Source of the DNA: Micromonospora sonchi
GTDB lineage: Bacteria; Actinomycetota; Actinomycetes; Mycobacteriales; Micromonosporaceae
Assembly: GCF_014646235.1 (NCBI RefSeq)
Contig: NZ_BMNB01000004.1
Span: 186,001 to 250,000 of the forward strand
DNA length: 64,000 nt
Reading direction: 5' to 3'
Made by a program: the position numbers and the translations under genes. The notes under the pieces were generated by a model. It did not search any database and had not been told where the DNA came from. It worked only from the letters and a program-made list of their open reading frames with translations. Positions 33,753-41,109 of this stretch are shown here, in pieces (within the stretch, counting starts at the first letter, position 1; the number at the start of each line of letters is the position of its first letter).

Positions 33753-33783
33753 TTGACCTCAACCTCGGTTGAGGTAGTCCACT
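33753..33783 (+). promoter_or_regulatory. MerR-type promoter and operator for the oxidoreductase
   Basis: A -35 hexamer TTGACC (33753-33758) overlaps the palindrome ACCTCAAC-N4-GTTGAGGT (33756-33775). A weak -10, TCCACT, starts exactly 19 bases after the -35. A dyad inside an overlong 19-base spacer is the mark of promoters activated by MerR-family proteins, for example SoxR (CCTCAAG...CTTGAGG). Confidence 0.6.
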
Positions 33784-33814
33784 GGGCTTCGGCGGAAACC
33801 GGTGAGGGGGAGAC

Positions 33815-34771
33815 GTGCGGGCGGTGTGGTTGCGCGAGTTCGGCGGACCGGAGATGTTGGTGCCGGGTCCGGCGCCCGATCCGGTACCCGGCCCGGGTCA
33901 GGTGCTCATCGACGTGGTGCACGTCAACATCACCTTCGTGGAGACCCTGTTCCGGGCCACCGGCTTCGGGCCGTTTTCCGCTCCGCTGCCGGTGATCCCG
34001 GGCAACGGGGTGGGCGGCGTGATCGGCGCGGTCGGGCCGGACGTCGACCCGGGACTGGTCGGCCGCCGGGTGGTCACCAGCACCGGCGGGTCCGGGGCGT
34101 ACGCCGAGCAGGTCGTCGTCGACGTCACCGCGCCGGTGCCGGTGCCGGACGGGTTGCCGCTGGACGAGGCGGTGGCGGTGCTCGCCGACGGGCGTACCGC
34201 CCTGATGCTGACCGAAGCGGCCGGGCTCCGCGCGAGCGACCGGGTGCTGGTCGAGGCCGCCGCCGGTGGGGTGGGCAGCCTGCTGGTCCAGCTCGCGGCC
34301 GGGGCCGGCACGCGGGTGGTCGGGCTCGCCGGCGGGGCCCGGAAGGTGGCGCTGCTGCCCGGGTGGGGCGCGCAGGTCGCCGTCGACTACCGGGAGCCGG
34401 GCTGGACCGACCGGGTACGCACCGCGGTCGGCGGGGTCGACGTCGTCTTCGACGGGGTGGGCGGCACGGTCGGCCGGGCGGCGTTCGAGCTGCTCGACCC
34501 CGGTGGCCGGATGCTCAGCTTCGGGCTGGCCAGCGGCGAGTGGGTCGACATCGGCGAGGAGACCGCCGCCGAGCGGGGCGTGACGCTGATCCGGCCGACG
34601 CCGACGCCGCAGCAGCTGCGGGCGTACACCGAGCGGGCGCTGGCGGAGGCGGCGGCCGGTCGGCTCCGCGCGGTGATCGGGCAGCGGTTCCCGCTGGAAC
34701 GCGCGGCCGACGCGCACGCGGCGATCGGCTCCCGGGCGACCGTCGGCAAGACCCTGCTCGACCTCCGCTGA
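33815..34771 (+). CDS. Zinc-binding-dehydrogenase family (MDR) quinone oxidoreductase-like protein
   Basis: A 318-residue medium-chain dehydrogenase/reductase. The N-terminal part MRAVWLREFGGPEMLVPGPAPDPVPGPGQVLIDV is typical, and the NADPH-binding motif AAAGGVGSLLVQLAAGAGTRVVGLAGG sits near residue 150. No catalytic zinc cysteines are present, so it belongs with quinone/enoyl reductases. It probably reduces quinones or reactive carbonyls. GTG 33815 has GAGGGGGAG a few bases upstream. The MerR-type operator in its promoter suggests induction by redox-active or electrophilic compounds. Confidence 0.85.
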   Translation: MRAVWLREFGGPEMLVPGPAPDPVPGPGQVLIDVVHVNITFVETLFRATGFGPFSAPLPVIPGNGVGGVIGAVGPDVDPGLVGRRVVTSTGGSGAYAEQVVVDVTAPVPVPDGLPLDEAVAVLADGRTALMLTEAAGLRASDRVLVEAAAGGVGSLLVQLAAGAGTRVVGLAGGARKVALLPGWGAQVAVDYREPGWTDRVRTAVGGVDVVFDGVGGTVGRAAFELLDPGGRMLSFGLASGEWVDIGEETAAERGVTLIRPTPTPQQLRAYTERALAEAAAGRLRAVIGQRFPLERAADAHAAIGSRATVGKTLLDLR

Positions 34772-34777
34772 CCGGGC

Positions 34778-35860
34778 TCACAGGTACATGCCGGTGCGGT
34801 GCTCGCCCCGCCGGACCGGCGTGTCCCCCTCGCTGAAGAAGCGCCTGCCGCCGAACTCGCCGTGCAGTCGGTCGTCCAACTCGTCCGCGAGACCGGTCAT
34901 CACCTGCACCGCGAGCATCAGGTGGGTGGGCTGGAAGTTCCGGCCGAAGACCGGGATCGACGCCCACACGGTGTCGTCGGCGCAGTAGAGGCGGCCGATG
35001 GGCATCCGGTTGGTCAGCTCGGAGAGCTTGACGTACAACCGCTCGGTGGGCTCGACCTCGGTGAGCACCGGGGAGAAGACGTCGACCAGCGGTGGATTGT
35101 CGCGGACCCGGACGAAGACCATCGCCGATCCGGCGCGGATGTTGATGTCACCGTCGGAGTCCACCTGGACCCGGTCCGAGTCCGACCTGAGCATGGTCGA
35201 GACGACCGTCCGGACCCGCTCGGCCAGCTCCAGCACCTCGGTCTCCACGTCGGCCTCACCGGTGACGGCCAGCGCCTCCTCCAGGTCCGTCGCCATCTCC
35301 CGCACCAGGCCGGACCCGCTGCGCGCGGTGCCGAGCGGAGGTCCGGGCAGCGCCTCGCCCTCGGCGTCCTCGATCAGGTAAACCAGGAAGGCGGGGTGTG
35401 GGGCGCCGTAGATGTCGCGGAGGGTACGCGAGAGCAGGGCGGCCAACCGGCCGTTCTCCCCGACCGCGCAGTGCAGCCCGAAGTGCTCCCCCGAGCCCTC
35501 CACCACGCCCGGTGGTGACCAGCCCAGCGCGACCATGTCGGCGACGGCCGCCCGATCCAGCCGGTGCCCTTGCGGCAGCGCCGCATTGCCCACCGCCCGG
35601 GCCGCGAACCGGCCATCCGAGCCGATGCCGATGCCGACGGAGTAGACGGCATCATCGGTGCCGGAGGCGGTCGGGTCCAGGGTCAGCTCGACGTGCGCTC
35701 CCGGCGGCAGGGCAGCCAGCCGGTCGGCCAGCGCCTTGGCGAACTCCTGCCACGCCTGGGTCACCTTCGCCCGCAGGTCGGCCGTGCTCGGCTCGTCGAG
35801 CAGGATCGACTCGTGGTGCGCCGGGATGTCCGGCGGCGCCGAGGGGTGGTCTGCCGTCAT
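34778..35860 (-). CDS. YbjN/T3SS-chaperone-like (TY-Chap) domain protein
   Basis: A 360-residue soluble protein with two related parts. The N-terminal part includes AWQEFAKALADRLAALPPGAHVELTLDPTASG and GWSPPGVVEGSGEHFGLHCAVGENGRLAALLSRTLRDIYGAPHPAFLVYL. The C-terminal YbjN-like part has RVQVDSDGDINIRAGSAMVFVRVRDNPPLVDVFSPVLTEVEPTERLYVKLSELTNRMPIGRLYCADDTVWASIPVFG. Such domains are called peptide-binding chaperones by comparison with T3SS chaperones. The last residues are RTGMYL: hydrophobic-Tyr-X, as in proteasome-docking tails. It converges on the oxidoreductase. A 20S proteasome partner is speculation. Confidence 0.7.
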   Translation of the reverse strand: MTADHPSAPPDIPAHHESILLDEPSTADLRAKVTQAWQEFAKALADRLAALPPGAHVELTLDPTASGTDDAVYSVGIGIGSDGRFAARAVGNAALPQGHRLDRAAVADMVALGWSPPGVVEGSGEHFGLHCAVGENGRLAALLSRTLRDIYGAPHPAFLVYLIEDAEGEALPGPPLGTARSGSGLVREMATDLEEALAVTGEADVETEVLELAERVRTVVSTMLRSDSDRVQVDSDGDINIRAGSAMVFVRVRDNPPLVDVFSPVLTEVEPTERLYVKLSELTNRMPIGRLYCADDTVWASIPVFGRNFQPTHLMLAVQVMTGLADELDDRLHGEFGGRRFFSEGDTPVRRGEHRTGMYL

Positions 35861-35952
35861 GATCGCCTCCGTCCGTTCCGGTCACCCTACCGAGCCGACC
35901 GAGGGACGGATCGACCCGGACGGCGATCGGACAGGATCGATGCGCAGGGCGG

Positions 35953-36210
35953 TCAGTCGGCGGGACGCTCGTCGCCCAGCTCGACCGGCCAGGTGCCGGC
36001 CAGCTCGGCGAGGCGGGCTGCCGTCGCGGCGGGATCCGCGCCACGACCGACGGCCAGACCGAGCAGGTACGCGGTGACCGGGGCACCCGGTCGCAGCACC
36101 TGATGGGCCACGTCCCGGGCGAGGTCGAGCACGGCCGGCACCGGCACCAGCGCCGGGTCGAGACCCAACTCCGCGCAGGCCGCCGTGACCCAGTCGTCCA
36201 TCACGGTCAT
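35953..36210 (-). CDS. DUF6457 small protein, coupled to mobA
   Basis: An 85-residue protein starting MTVMDDWVTAACAELGLDPALVPVPAVLDLARDVAHQVLRPGAPVTAYLLGLAVGRGADP, which is the whole of the actinobacterial DUF6457 domain. The fold looks all-helical; function is unknown. Its ATG overlaps the mobA stop (ATGA), so it is translated from the mobA mRNA. Family members usually sit beside molybdenum-cofactor genes, so a role in cofactor transfer or storage is possible. Confidence 0.65.
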   Translation of the reverse strand: MTVMDDWVTAACAELGLDPALVPVPAVLDLARDVAHQVLRPGAPVTAYLLGLAVGRGADPAATAARLAELAGTWPVELGDERPAD

Positions 36211-36893
36211 CGCAACCACTCCTCCGCCCGGCGTACGTCACGCTCAGTGTCGCAGTCGAACCACGGCGGTGGGCCACCACCGGACCAGGTCACCTCGCGT
36301 ACGACGAGCCCAGCGAGCAACTCCCGCAACGACGCACCGGCCAGCCCTCCGCCACGTCCGGCGGCGAGCCGGTGGAGGGCGGTGCGCAGGGCGACCGGGC
36401 GCCACACCCCGCAGAGCGTCTGCCGCCGCCCGGCCCCATCGACGAAGCACACCCCGTCGACGGGGTCGCACACGTCGGCGGGCGAATCGTCGAGCTGGCG
36501 CAGCAGCACGTCGGCGGGTGGATCGTCGAGGCCGCACAGCAGCTCGTCCACAGGTGAATCGTCGAGGCGGCGCAGCAGCTCGCCGACGGCGGAGCGGGTC
36601 AGCAACGGCAGGTCGCCCGCGAGCAGAGCGACAGCCGGTACGTCGGCGTCGACCATGGCCAGCCCGGCGGCGATGGCAGCGACCGGTCCCCCACCCGGTG
36701 GCACCTCCCGGGTCAGGCGTACCCCTGCGGGTGCCGGCCCAGCGCCGACGAGGATCCGGGGCGACGCGTCAGCCACCTCGGCGAGCACCCGCTCGCGCAT
36801 CGGTACTCCGCCGACCGGCAGCGTCGGCTTGTCCCGCCCGCCCATCCGCCGCGCCGCGCCGCCCGCAAGCACCACCGCCGCGTACGCACCCAC
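36207..36893 (-). CDS. mobA: Molybdenum cofactor guanylyltransferase, with internal repeat
   Basis: A 228-residue nucleotidyltransferase. VVLAGGAARRMGGRDKPTLPVGG is the GTP-binding signature, ALLAGDLPLLTRSAVGELL holds the Mg-binding aspartate, and the C-terminus DCDTERDVRRAEEWLR is as expected. MobA adds GMP to molybdopterin, giving the dinucleotide form used by formate dehydrogenase-like enzymes. Residues about 103-138 contain three copies of a 12-residue repeat (ELLRRLDDSPVD type), which explains the extra length over the usual 190-200. GTG 36893 has TAGCGT 6 bases ahead. fdhD lies on the other side of two hairpin elements. Confidence 0.85.
   Translation of the reverse strand: MGAYAAVVLAGGAARRMGGRDKPTLPVGGVPMRERVLAEVADASPRILVGAGPAPAGVRLTREVPPGGGPVAAIAAGLAMVDADVPAVALLAGDLPLLTRSAVGELLRRLDDSPVDELLCGLDDPPADVLLRQLDDSPADVCDPVDGVCFVDGAGRRQTLCGVWRPVALRTALHRLAAGRGGGLAGASLRELLAGLVVREVTWSGGGPPPWFDCDTERDVRRAEEWLR
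36472..36579 (-). repeat. Three 36-bp tandem repeats inside mobA
   Basis: Units at 36472-36507, 36508-36543 and 36544-36579 share the core ATCGTCGAG and the end CAGCAGC; each encodes 12 residues of pattern LLxxLDDxPxDx. The reading frame is kept. Confidence 0.8.
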
Positions 36894-36934
36894 CCCGTCA
36901 CGCTAACCCGTCTCCCGCGCCTCCCGCGCTCGCG

Positions 36935-36986
36935 GTTCTTGGACGGGAGTGGCCCCTCTCTGGGGGCCGAAAGTGTCCAAGATCGC
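36935..36986. repeat. GATCTTGGAC hairpin element (variant)
   Basis: GTTCTTGGAC (36935-36944) pairs with GTCCAAGATCGC (36975-36986), and an inner stem GGCCCC/GGGGCC lies at 36951-36956 and 36963-36968. The outer arms resemble those of the GATCTTGCAC elements, so this is probably a diverged member. It lies between mobA and fdhD. Confidence 0.65.
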
Positions 36987-37062
36987 CTGCTCCGAGCAAT
37001 GGATCGGAAAACATTGCGCCCATGCTGGTCTTCACGCCTGCTGAGGCGTTCGGAGAGACCGC

Positions 37063-37130
37063 GATCTTGCACTTTCTGTCGCCACAAAAACGAATAAAGG
37101 CCGCAAATTGGCGACCATAAGTGCAAGATC
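37063..37130. repeat. GATCTTGCAC hairpin element, copy 2
   Basis: GATCTTGCACTT (37063-37074) and AAGTGCAAGATC (37119-37130) are perfect inverse copies; an inner pair GTCGCCA/TGGCGAC lies at 37078-37084 and 37109-37115. The interior is less GC-rich than its surroundings. It is the same family as 24281-24355. Confidence 0.78.
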
Positions 37131-37133
37131 GGC

Positions 37134-37200
37134 GGGGGTGGGGCGTGGGGGGACGGGGTGGGGGTGGGGGTGGGGTTTCGGGGCGGGTGGCGGGCAGGAT
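37134..37200 (+). promoter_or_regulatory. G-rich tract and -10 element upstream of fdhD
   Basis: More than ten runs of three to six G on the + strand (37134-37193) give a strong G-quadruplex pattern. The tract ends at CAGGAT (37195-37200), a -10-like element 6 bases before GTG 37207. Confidence 0.6.
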
Positions 37201-37206
37201 GGTGGG

Positions 37207-38061
37207 GTGGGACGGGCTAGTGAGCGGCGCGGAGTGCTTCGCGTGGACCTCGACGCGAGCGACGGCGGACGAGGGCGGGTGCGGCGGCCGGACAGCCTCG
37301 CGGTGGAGGAACCGCTGGAGATTCGGGTCGGTGCGGCCGGGCCGAGCCGTCGACCGCCGCTCGCGGTCACCATGCGTACGCCGGGTGCCGACCTTGATCT
37401 GGCCATCGGGTTTCTGCTCACCGAGGGGTTGATCCGGTCGGCGGATGATGTGTTCACCGCGCAGTTGTGCTCGGGCGCGGAGACGCCGAACACCTACAAC
37501 GTGGTCGACGTGACGCTGGCGCCCGGTGTGCCGGAGCCGGCCGCCGAGGCGAGCCGCCACTTCCACACCACCAGCGCCTGCGGGGTGTGCGGCAAGGAGA
37601 GCATCGACGCGGTGCGTACCCGCTCGCTGTTCACGGTGGCCGACGACCCACTGACCGTGCCGGCCGAGAGGTTGGCCGAGTTGCCGGGACGGTTGCGTGC
37701 CGGGCAGCGGGGCTTCGACCGTACCGGCGGGCTGCACGCCGCGGGTCTGTTCACCGCCGACGGCGAACTGGTGGTGCTGCGCGAGGACGTGGGACGGCAC
37801 AACGCGGTGGACAAGGTGGTCGGCTGGGCGGTACGCGAACGTCGACTGCCGCTGGCCGCGCACGTCCTGCTGGTCTCCGGCCGGGCCAGCTTCGAACTGA
37901 CCCAGAAGGCGTGGATGGCCGGGGTACCGCTGCTCGCGGCGGTCTCGGCACCGAGCACGCTCGCGGTCGACCTGGCCGCCGAGGCCGGGCTGACCCTGGT
38001 CGGTTTCCTGCGCGGCCGGACGATGAACATCTACACCGGCCCGCACCGGGTGACCGGCTGA
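37207..38061 (+). CDS. fdhD: Formate dehydrogenase accessory sulfurtransferase FdhD
   Basis: A 284-residue protein needed to sulfurate the molybdenum or tungsten cofactor of formate dehydrogenase. The N-terminus VGRASERRGVLRVDL is the usual basic start, then DSLAVEEPLEIRV and AIGFLLTEGLI. The redox cysteines are in TTSACGVCGKESIDA, and the final domain has EDVGRHNAVDKVVGWA and LVSGRASFELTQKAWMAGVPLLAAVSAPSTLAVDLA. GTG 37207 fits the family start, though the frame is open upstream through the G-rich tract. No formate dehydrogenase gene is in view. Confidence 0.93.
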   Translation: MGRASERRGVLRVDLDASDGGRGRVRRPDSLAVEEPLEIRVGAAGPSRRPPLAVTMRTPGADLDLAIGFLLTEGLIRSADDVFTAQLCSGAETPNTYNVVDVTLAPGVPEPAAEASRHFHTTSACGVCGKESIDAVRTRSLFTVADDPLTVPAERLAELPGRLRAGQRGFDRTGGLHAAGLFTADGELVVLREDVGRHNAVDKVVGWAVRERRLPLAAHVLLVSGRASFELTQKAWMAGVPLLAAVSAPSTLAVDLAAEAGLTLVGFLRGRTMNIYTGPHRVTG

Positions 38062-38772
38062 TCAGCGGTTCGCGAGCATCTCGAACAGTCCCAGCCGGAC
38101 GGCGGCGTCCCGGGCGATCAGGAAACCGGCGATGCCCAGCACCCAGCCGAGCATGCTCCCGGACGATCGGACAATCCACGCGTTGAGCCGCGCGAGCACC
38201 GGCTCGACCCGCCTCGGCCAGGCCACCCGCGCACCCGTCAGCAGCACCGCCGGCAAAACCATGACCAGGCAGTACGCCCCCAGCAGCGCCACCACGGTCA
38301 GTACGCCCAGACCCGAGGTGGTCAGCAGGCCGAGCGCGCCGAGGTACGGCAGCATCATCGCCACCTCGGCGAGCGCGGCGAACACCGCCAGCCCGACCAG
38401 CCAACGCGCCGACGAGTCACCGGCGGTGACCCGGTCCCGCCACCGCAACACCCGGCCGGCGCCTGCCCCGCGCTTGCCGTCGTAGCGAAAGCTCAACACC
38501 AGCAGGCCGACTCCGAGCGTCAGTTGGCCCCAGAGCACCGGCCGGTTGTCCAGCGCCCCACCCAGCGCCTCGGCCAGCCCGGTGCCGCCGAAGTAGAGCA
38601 GCAACCCGACCAGAAAGTAGAAACCGGCGATGGTGCCGAGATAGGTCAGCATCCGCCGGACGCTGACCGGACCGGGGGCGAGCAGCAGCCAGACCGGGAT
38701 GAACAGGGTCCCGATGCTGGTGCTGTCGATCAGCGCAAGGCCGGCGAGGGAGAGCAGCAGGACGATGCTCAC
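38062..38772 (-). CDS. GAP-family (Sap-like) membrane protein
   Basis: A 236-residue membrane protein with about six helices. LIDSTSIGTLFIPVWLLLAPGPVSVRRMLTYLGTIAGFYFLVGLLLYFGG is the N-terminal hallmark of the GAP/Sap family (sulfolipid-1-addressing protein in mycobacteria), related to LysE-type transporters. A cytoplasmic loop FRYDGKRGAGAGRVLRWRDRV divides the two halves. It may move lipids or glycolipids; the substrate is unknown. GTG 38772 gives MSIVLLLSLAGLAL. It converges on fdhD with no gap between stops. Confidence 0.75.
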   Translation of the reverse strand: MSIVLLLSLAGLALIDSTSIGTLFIPVWLLLAPGPVSVRRMLTYLGTIAGFYFLVGLLLYFGGTGLAEALGGALDNRPVLWGQLTLGVGLLVLSFRYDGKRGAGAGRVLRWRDRVTAGDSSARWLVGLAVFAALAEVAMMLPYLGALGLLTTSGLGVLTVVALLGAYCLVMVLPAVLLTGARVAWPRRVEPVLARLNAWIVRSSGSMLGWVLGIAGFLIARDAAVRLGLFEMLANR

Positions 38773-38850
38773 GGGGTGTCCGATACCGGTTCGGGCATCC
38801 GCCGATTATCCGGCACCACCGTCCGTCCCACTGCCCTCTGGCGCGGCCGT

Positions 38851-39894
38851 TCATCGCGGGCGACGGCGCGAGCGCCGCCTTCCCCTTCCCCGTCGCGACA
38901 CCGCCGTCGTCCCGTCCGCGGGCCAGCCATCTAGCCGGGACGGCGGCACACCGCGACGGAGCAGATCGTCCATCAACAGCGCGAGGGAGTACTCCGGGTG
39001 CTCGGCCAGCACCCGCTCCAGCGCCACCGCAGCCAGCGCACCCTGCCCGTCCCGCCAGGCGGCGAAGGCCAGCAGCGCGCCGGGTGCGGCGATCAGCTCC
39101 GGCTCGGCCCGGCGCAGGATCTCGGTCCAGAACGCCACGTCCTCGGCCCGGCCATCGGTGCGCTCCCAGGCGTGGTCGCGTACCGGAAGGTGGGTCAGCA
39201 GCAGGCACAGCCAGGCCACCTCGTCGTCGGTCAGGCGCTCGCCGCTGCGGTGTCGGCGACGGGCGGCGCGGTGGGCGGCGACGCCGGCCGCCCGCAGCGC
39301 CCGCCCACCGAGCAGGTCGTTCGCGGGTGCCCCGGCGAGCAGGTCGGTCAACCGCTGTTCCGCCCGCTCGACGGCCGGCCGCATCGTCGCCTCCCCGACC
39401 GGCGCCACCTGCGCGGCGAGCGCGTCCCGGTCGGGCAGCGCGACCTGGCCGGCGAAGACGGCCGCCGCCGGGACCACACTGGCCCGAGGGTCGTACGCGC
39501 TGCCCTCCGGCGGGCAGCAGCCCGGCTCGGTGCAGAGGTACGACCACCAGCGTCCATCGGTGACCCGCAGGGCGTCGAGCACAGTCAGCCCGGCATCGGT
39601 GAGCGCGTCCCGAAGCGCGTCGAGCGCCGGGGTCACCTGGGCGGCCGGACCGTACCCGATCACGGTGGCCGAGTCGGCGCCCTGCCGGGCGGTCACGGCG
39701 GCGATGTGCCCCGCCGCCTCGCGGGGATCGGCGTCGCCGGGCAGGTCGCCACGGGCGGCGAAGACGATCCGCGAGCCGGAGAGCGCCACCACCACGAGGC
39801 TGTCGGCCGGATGGAAGCCGAGCAGGTACGGCACGGCGGCGATCAGGTCTGCGGGCGAGCGGACGGTGAGCCGGGGAAGGTCGGTCGAGTTCAT
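38851..39894 (-). CDS. DUF4192 domain protein
   Basis: A 347-residue soluble protein. LTVRSPADLIAAVPYLLGFHPADSLVVVALSGSRIVFAARGDLP at the N-terminus identifies the DUF4192 family, common in actinobacteria. The centre has WWSYLCTEPGCCPPEGSAYD with three cysteines, and the end carries a run of arginines (RRGRGRRRSRRRPR) that may bind nucleic acid. A function is not known. It is transcribed toward the GAP gene, 78 bases away, so the two may form an operon. Confidence 0.8.
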   Translation of the reverse strand: MNSTDLPRLTVRSPADLIAAVPYLLGFHPADSLVVVALSGSRIVFAARGDLPGDADPREAAGHIAAVTARQGADSATVIGYGPAAQVTPALDALRDALTDAGLTVLDALRVTDGRWWSYLCTEPGCCPPEGSAYDPRASVVPAAAVFAGQVALPDRDALAAQVAPVGEATMRPAVERAEQRLTDLLAGAPANDLLGGRALRAAGVAAHRAARRRHRSGERLTDDEVAWLCLLLTHLPVRDHAWERTDGRAEDVAFWTEILRRAEPELIAAPGALLAFAAWRDGQGALAAVALERVLAEHPEYSLALLMDDLLRRGVPPSRLDGWPADGTTAVSRRGRGRRRSRRRPR

Positions 39895-39934
39895 GGAGAC
39901 AGCCTGCGAGCCGGCCGGTGCCCGCCGCTGCCCC

Positions 39935-39960
39935 TGTGGACGACACGCGGGTTATCCACA
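39935..39960. promoter_or_regulatory. Pair of facing DnaA-box-like sequences
   Basis: TTATCCACA (39952-39960, + strand) and TCGTCCACA (39935-39943, read on the minus strand, one base off consensus) face each other just upstream of the DUF4192 gene. A weak echo of the cluster at 1137-1176. Confidence 0.4.
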
Positions 39961-40110
39961 GCTACTCAACGTAGTTTGCCTGCTCAGCGCCATTCGAGGA
40001 CGCCGTCGTCAGTCGCCTTCCGAGTCGGCGAGGCGCTGCCCGCGCAGTTTGGCGTACGCCCGCGCGTCGGCGGCGTCCCGACCAACCGGACACCGCCGTA
40101 TTGCCAGACT

Positions 40111-40178
40111 GTTAATAAGGGGCCCTTTCTCTACCGGAGGCGTTAATAAGGGGCCCTTCCTTACATGCCCTTCCTTAC
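40111..40178 (+). repeat. GTTAA...GGGCCC interspersed repeat, copy 3
   Basis: Half-units GTTAATAAGGGGCCCTTTCT (40111) and GTTAATAAGGGGCCCTTCC (40142) are 31 bases apart, followed by a short duplication GCCCTTCCTTAC ending at 40178. This is the least changed of the three copies. It lies between the divergent DUF4192 and kinase genes. Confidence 0.85.
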
Positions 40179-40194
40179 TGACAAGCTGGTGGGT

Positions 40195-41109
40195 ATGGAT
40201 CTGGGGTATCTGCGGGAGCATCCGGAGCAGTTGCCGACGTTTCTGACGCATCAGCGGATCCGGGAGACGCCGGTGCCTGGCGGGAACATCTGTGCGGCGT
40301 CCCGGCTGACGCTGGACGACGGGCACTCGATCTTCGCCAAGACCTGGCCGGAGCGGGCCGGGCGGCCGGTGCCGGAGGAGTTCTTCGCCACCGAGGCGGC
40401 CGGGCTGCGCTGGCTGCGCGAGGCCGGCCCGGTGGCCGTACCGGAGGTGCTGGTGGCGCTGCCCGGCCTACTCGCGCTGGAGTGGGTCGAGCCGGGCGAG
40501 CCCGGCCCGGAGGCGGCCGAACGCTTCGGGCGCGAGTTGGCCGAGTTGCACCGGGCGGGTGCACCAGAGTTCGGGGCGCCGTGGACCGGGTTCATCGGCG
40601 CGCTGCCGGCGGACAACACGCCACACCAGGGGCCGTGGGCGGAGTGGTTCGCCCAGGCGCGGTTGCTGCCGTACCTGCGCCGCTCGGTCGACAATGGTGC
40701 CCTGGAGGACGCCGACGTCGCGCTGGTCGAGCAGGTGGTGGCCCGGATCGGCGAGTTCGGCGGGGAGGAGCCACCGGCCCGGATCCATGGCGACCTCTGG
40801 CCGGGCAACCTGCTCTGGGGCGCCGACGACCGGGTCTGGCTGGTCGACCCGGCCGCGCACGGCGGGCACCGGGAGAGCGACCTCGCGCAGCTCGCGCTCT
40901 TCGGCGGCCCGCCGCACGCCGACCGGATCCTGGCGGCGTACGACGAGAGCTGGCCGTTGGCCGACGGTTGGCGAGACCGGGTGCCGCTGCACCAGTTGCA
41001 TCTGCTGCTGGTGCACACCGCCCTGTTCGGAGCGGCATACCGTGATTCGGTCCGCCAGGGCGTCCGGGCCGCCCTGACTGGGATCGGGCGCGCTACGGTC
41101 AACGGGTGA
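40195..41109 (+). CDS. Fructosamine kinase family protein
   Basis: A 304-residue kinase of the fructosamine-3-kinase/aminoglycoside-phosphotransferase class. FAKTWPERAGRPVPEEFFATEAAGLRWLREAG holds the ATP-binding lysine and glutamate, ARIHGDLWPGNLLWG the catalytic aspartate, and WLVDPAAHGGHRESDLAQLALFGG the DPA motif with DxD. It may phosphorylate glycated proteins for repair. ATG 40195 is chosen because upstream sequence belongs to the interspersed repeat; a CAAGCT -10-like element is 7 bases ahead. It overlaps moaA by 4 bases. Confidence 0.85.
   Translation: MDLGYLREHPEQLPTFLTHQRIRETPVPGGNICAASRLTLDDGHSIFAKTWPERAGRPVPEEFFATEAAGLRWLREAGPVAVPEVLVALPGLLALEWVEPGEPGPEAAERFGRELAELHRAGAPEFGAPWTGFIGALPADNTPHQGPWAEWFAQARLLPYLRRSVDNGALEDADVALVEQVVARIGEFGGEEPPARIHGDLWPGNLLWGADDRVWLVDPAAHGGHRESDLAQLALFGGPPHADRILAAYDESWPLADGWRDRVPLHQLHLLLVHTALFGAAYRDSVRQGVRAALTGIGRATVNG
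41094..41099 (+). promoter_or_regulatory. Leaderless-type -10 element for moaA
   Basis: TACGGT, 6 bases, then GTG 41106; it lies inside the end of the fructosamine kinase gene. Confidence 0.45.
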
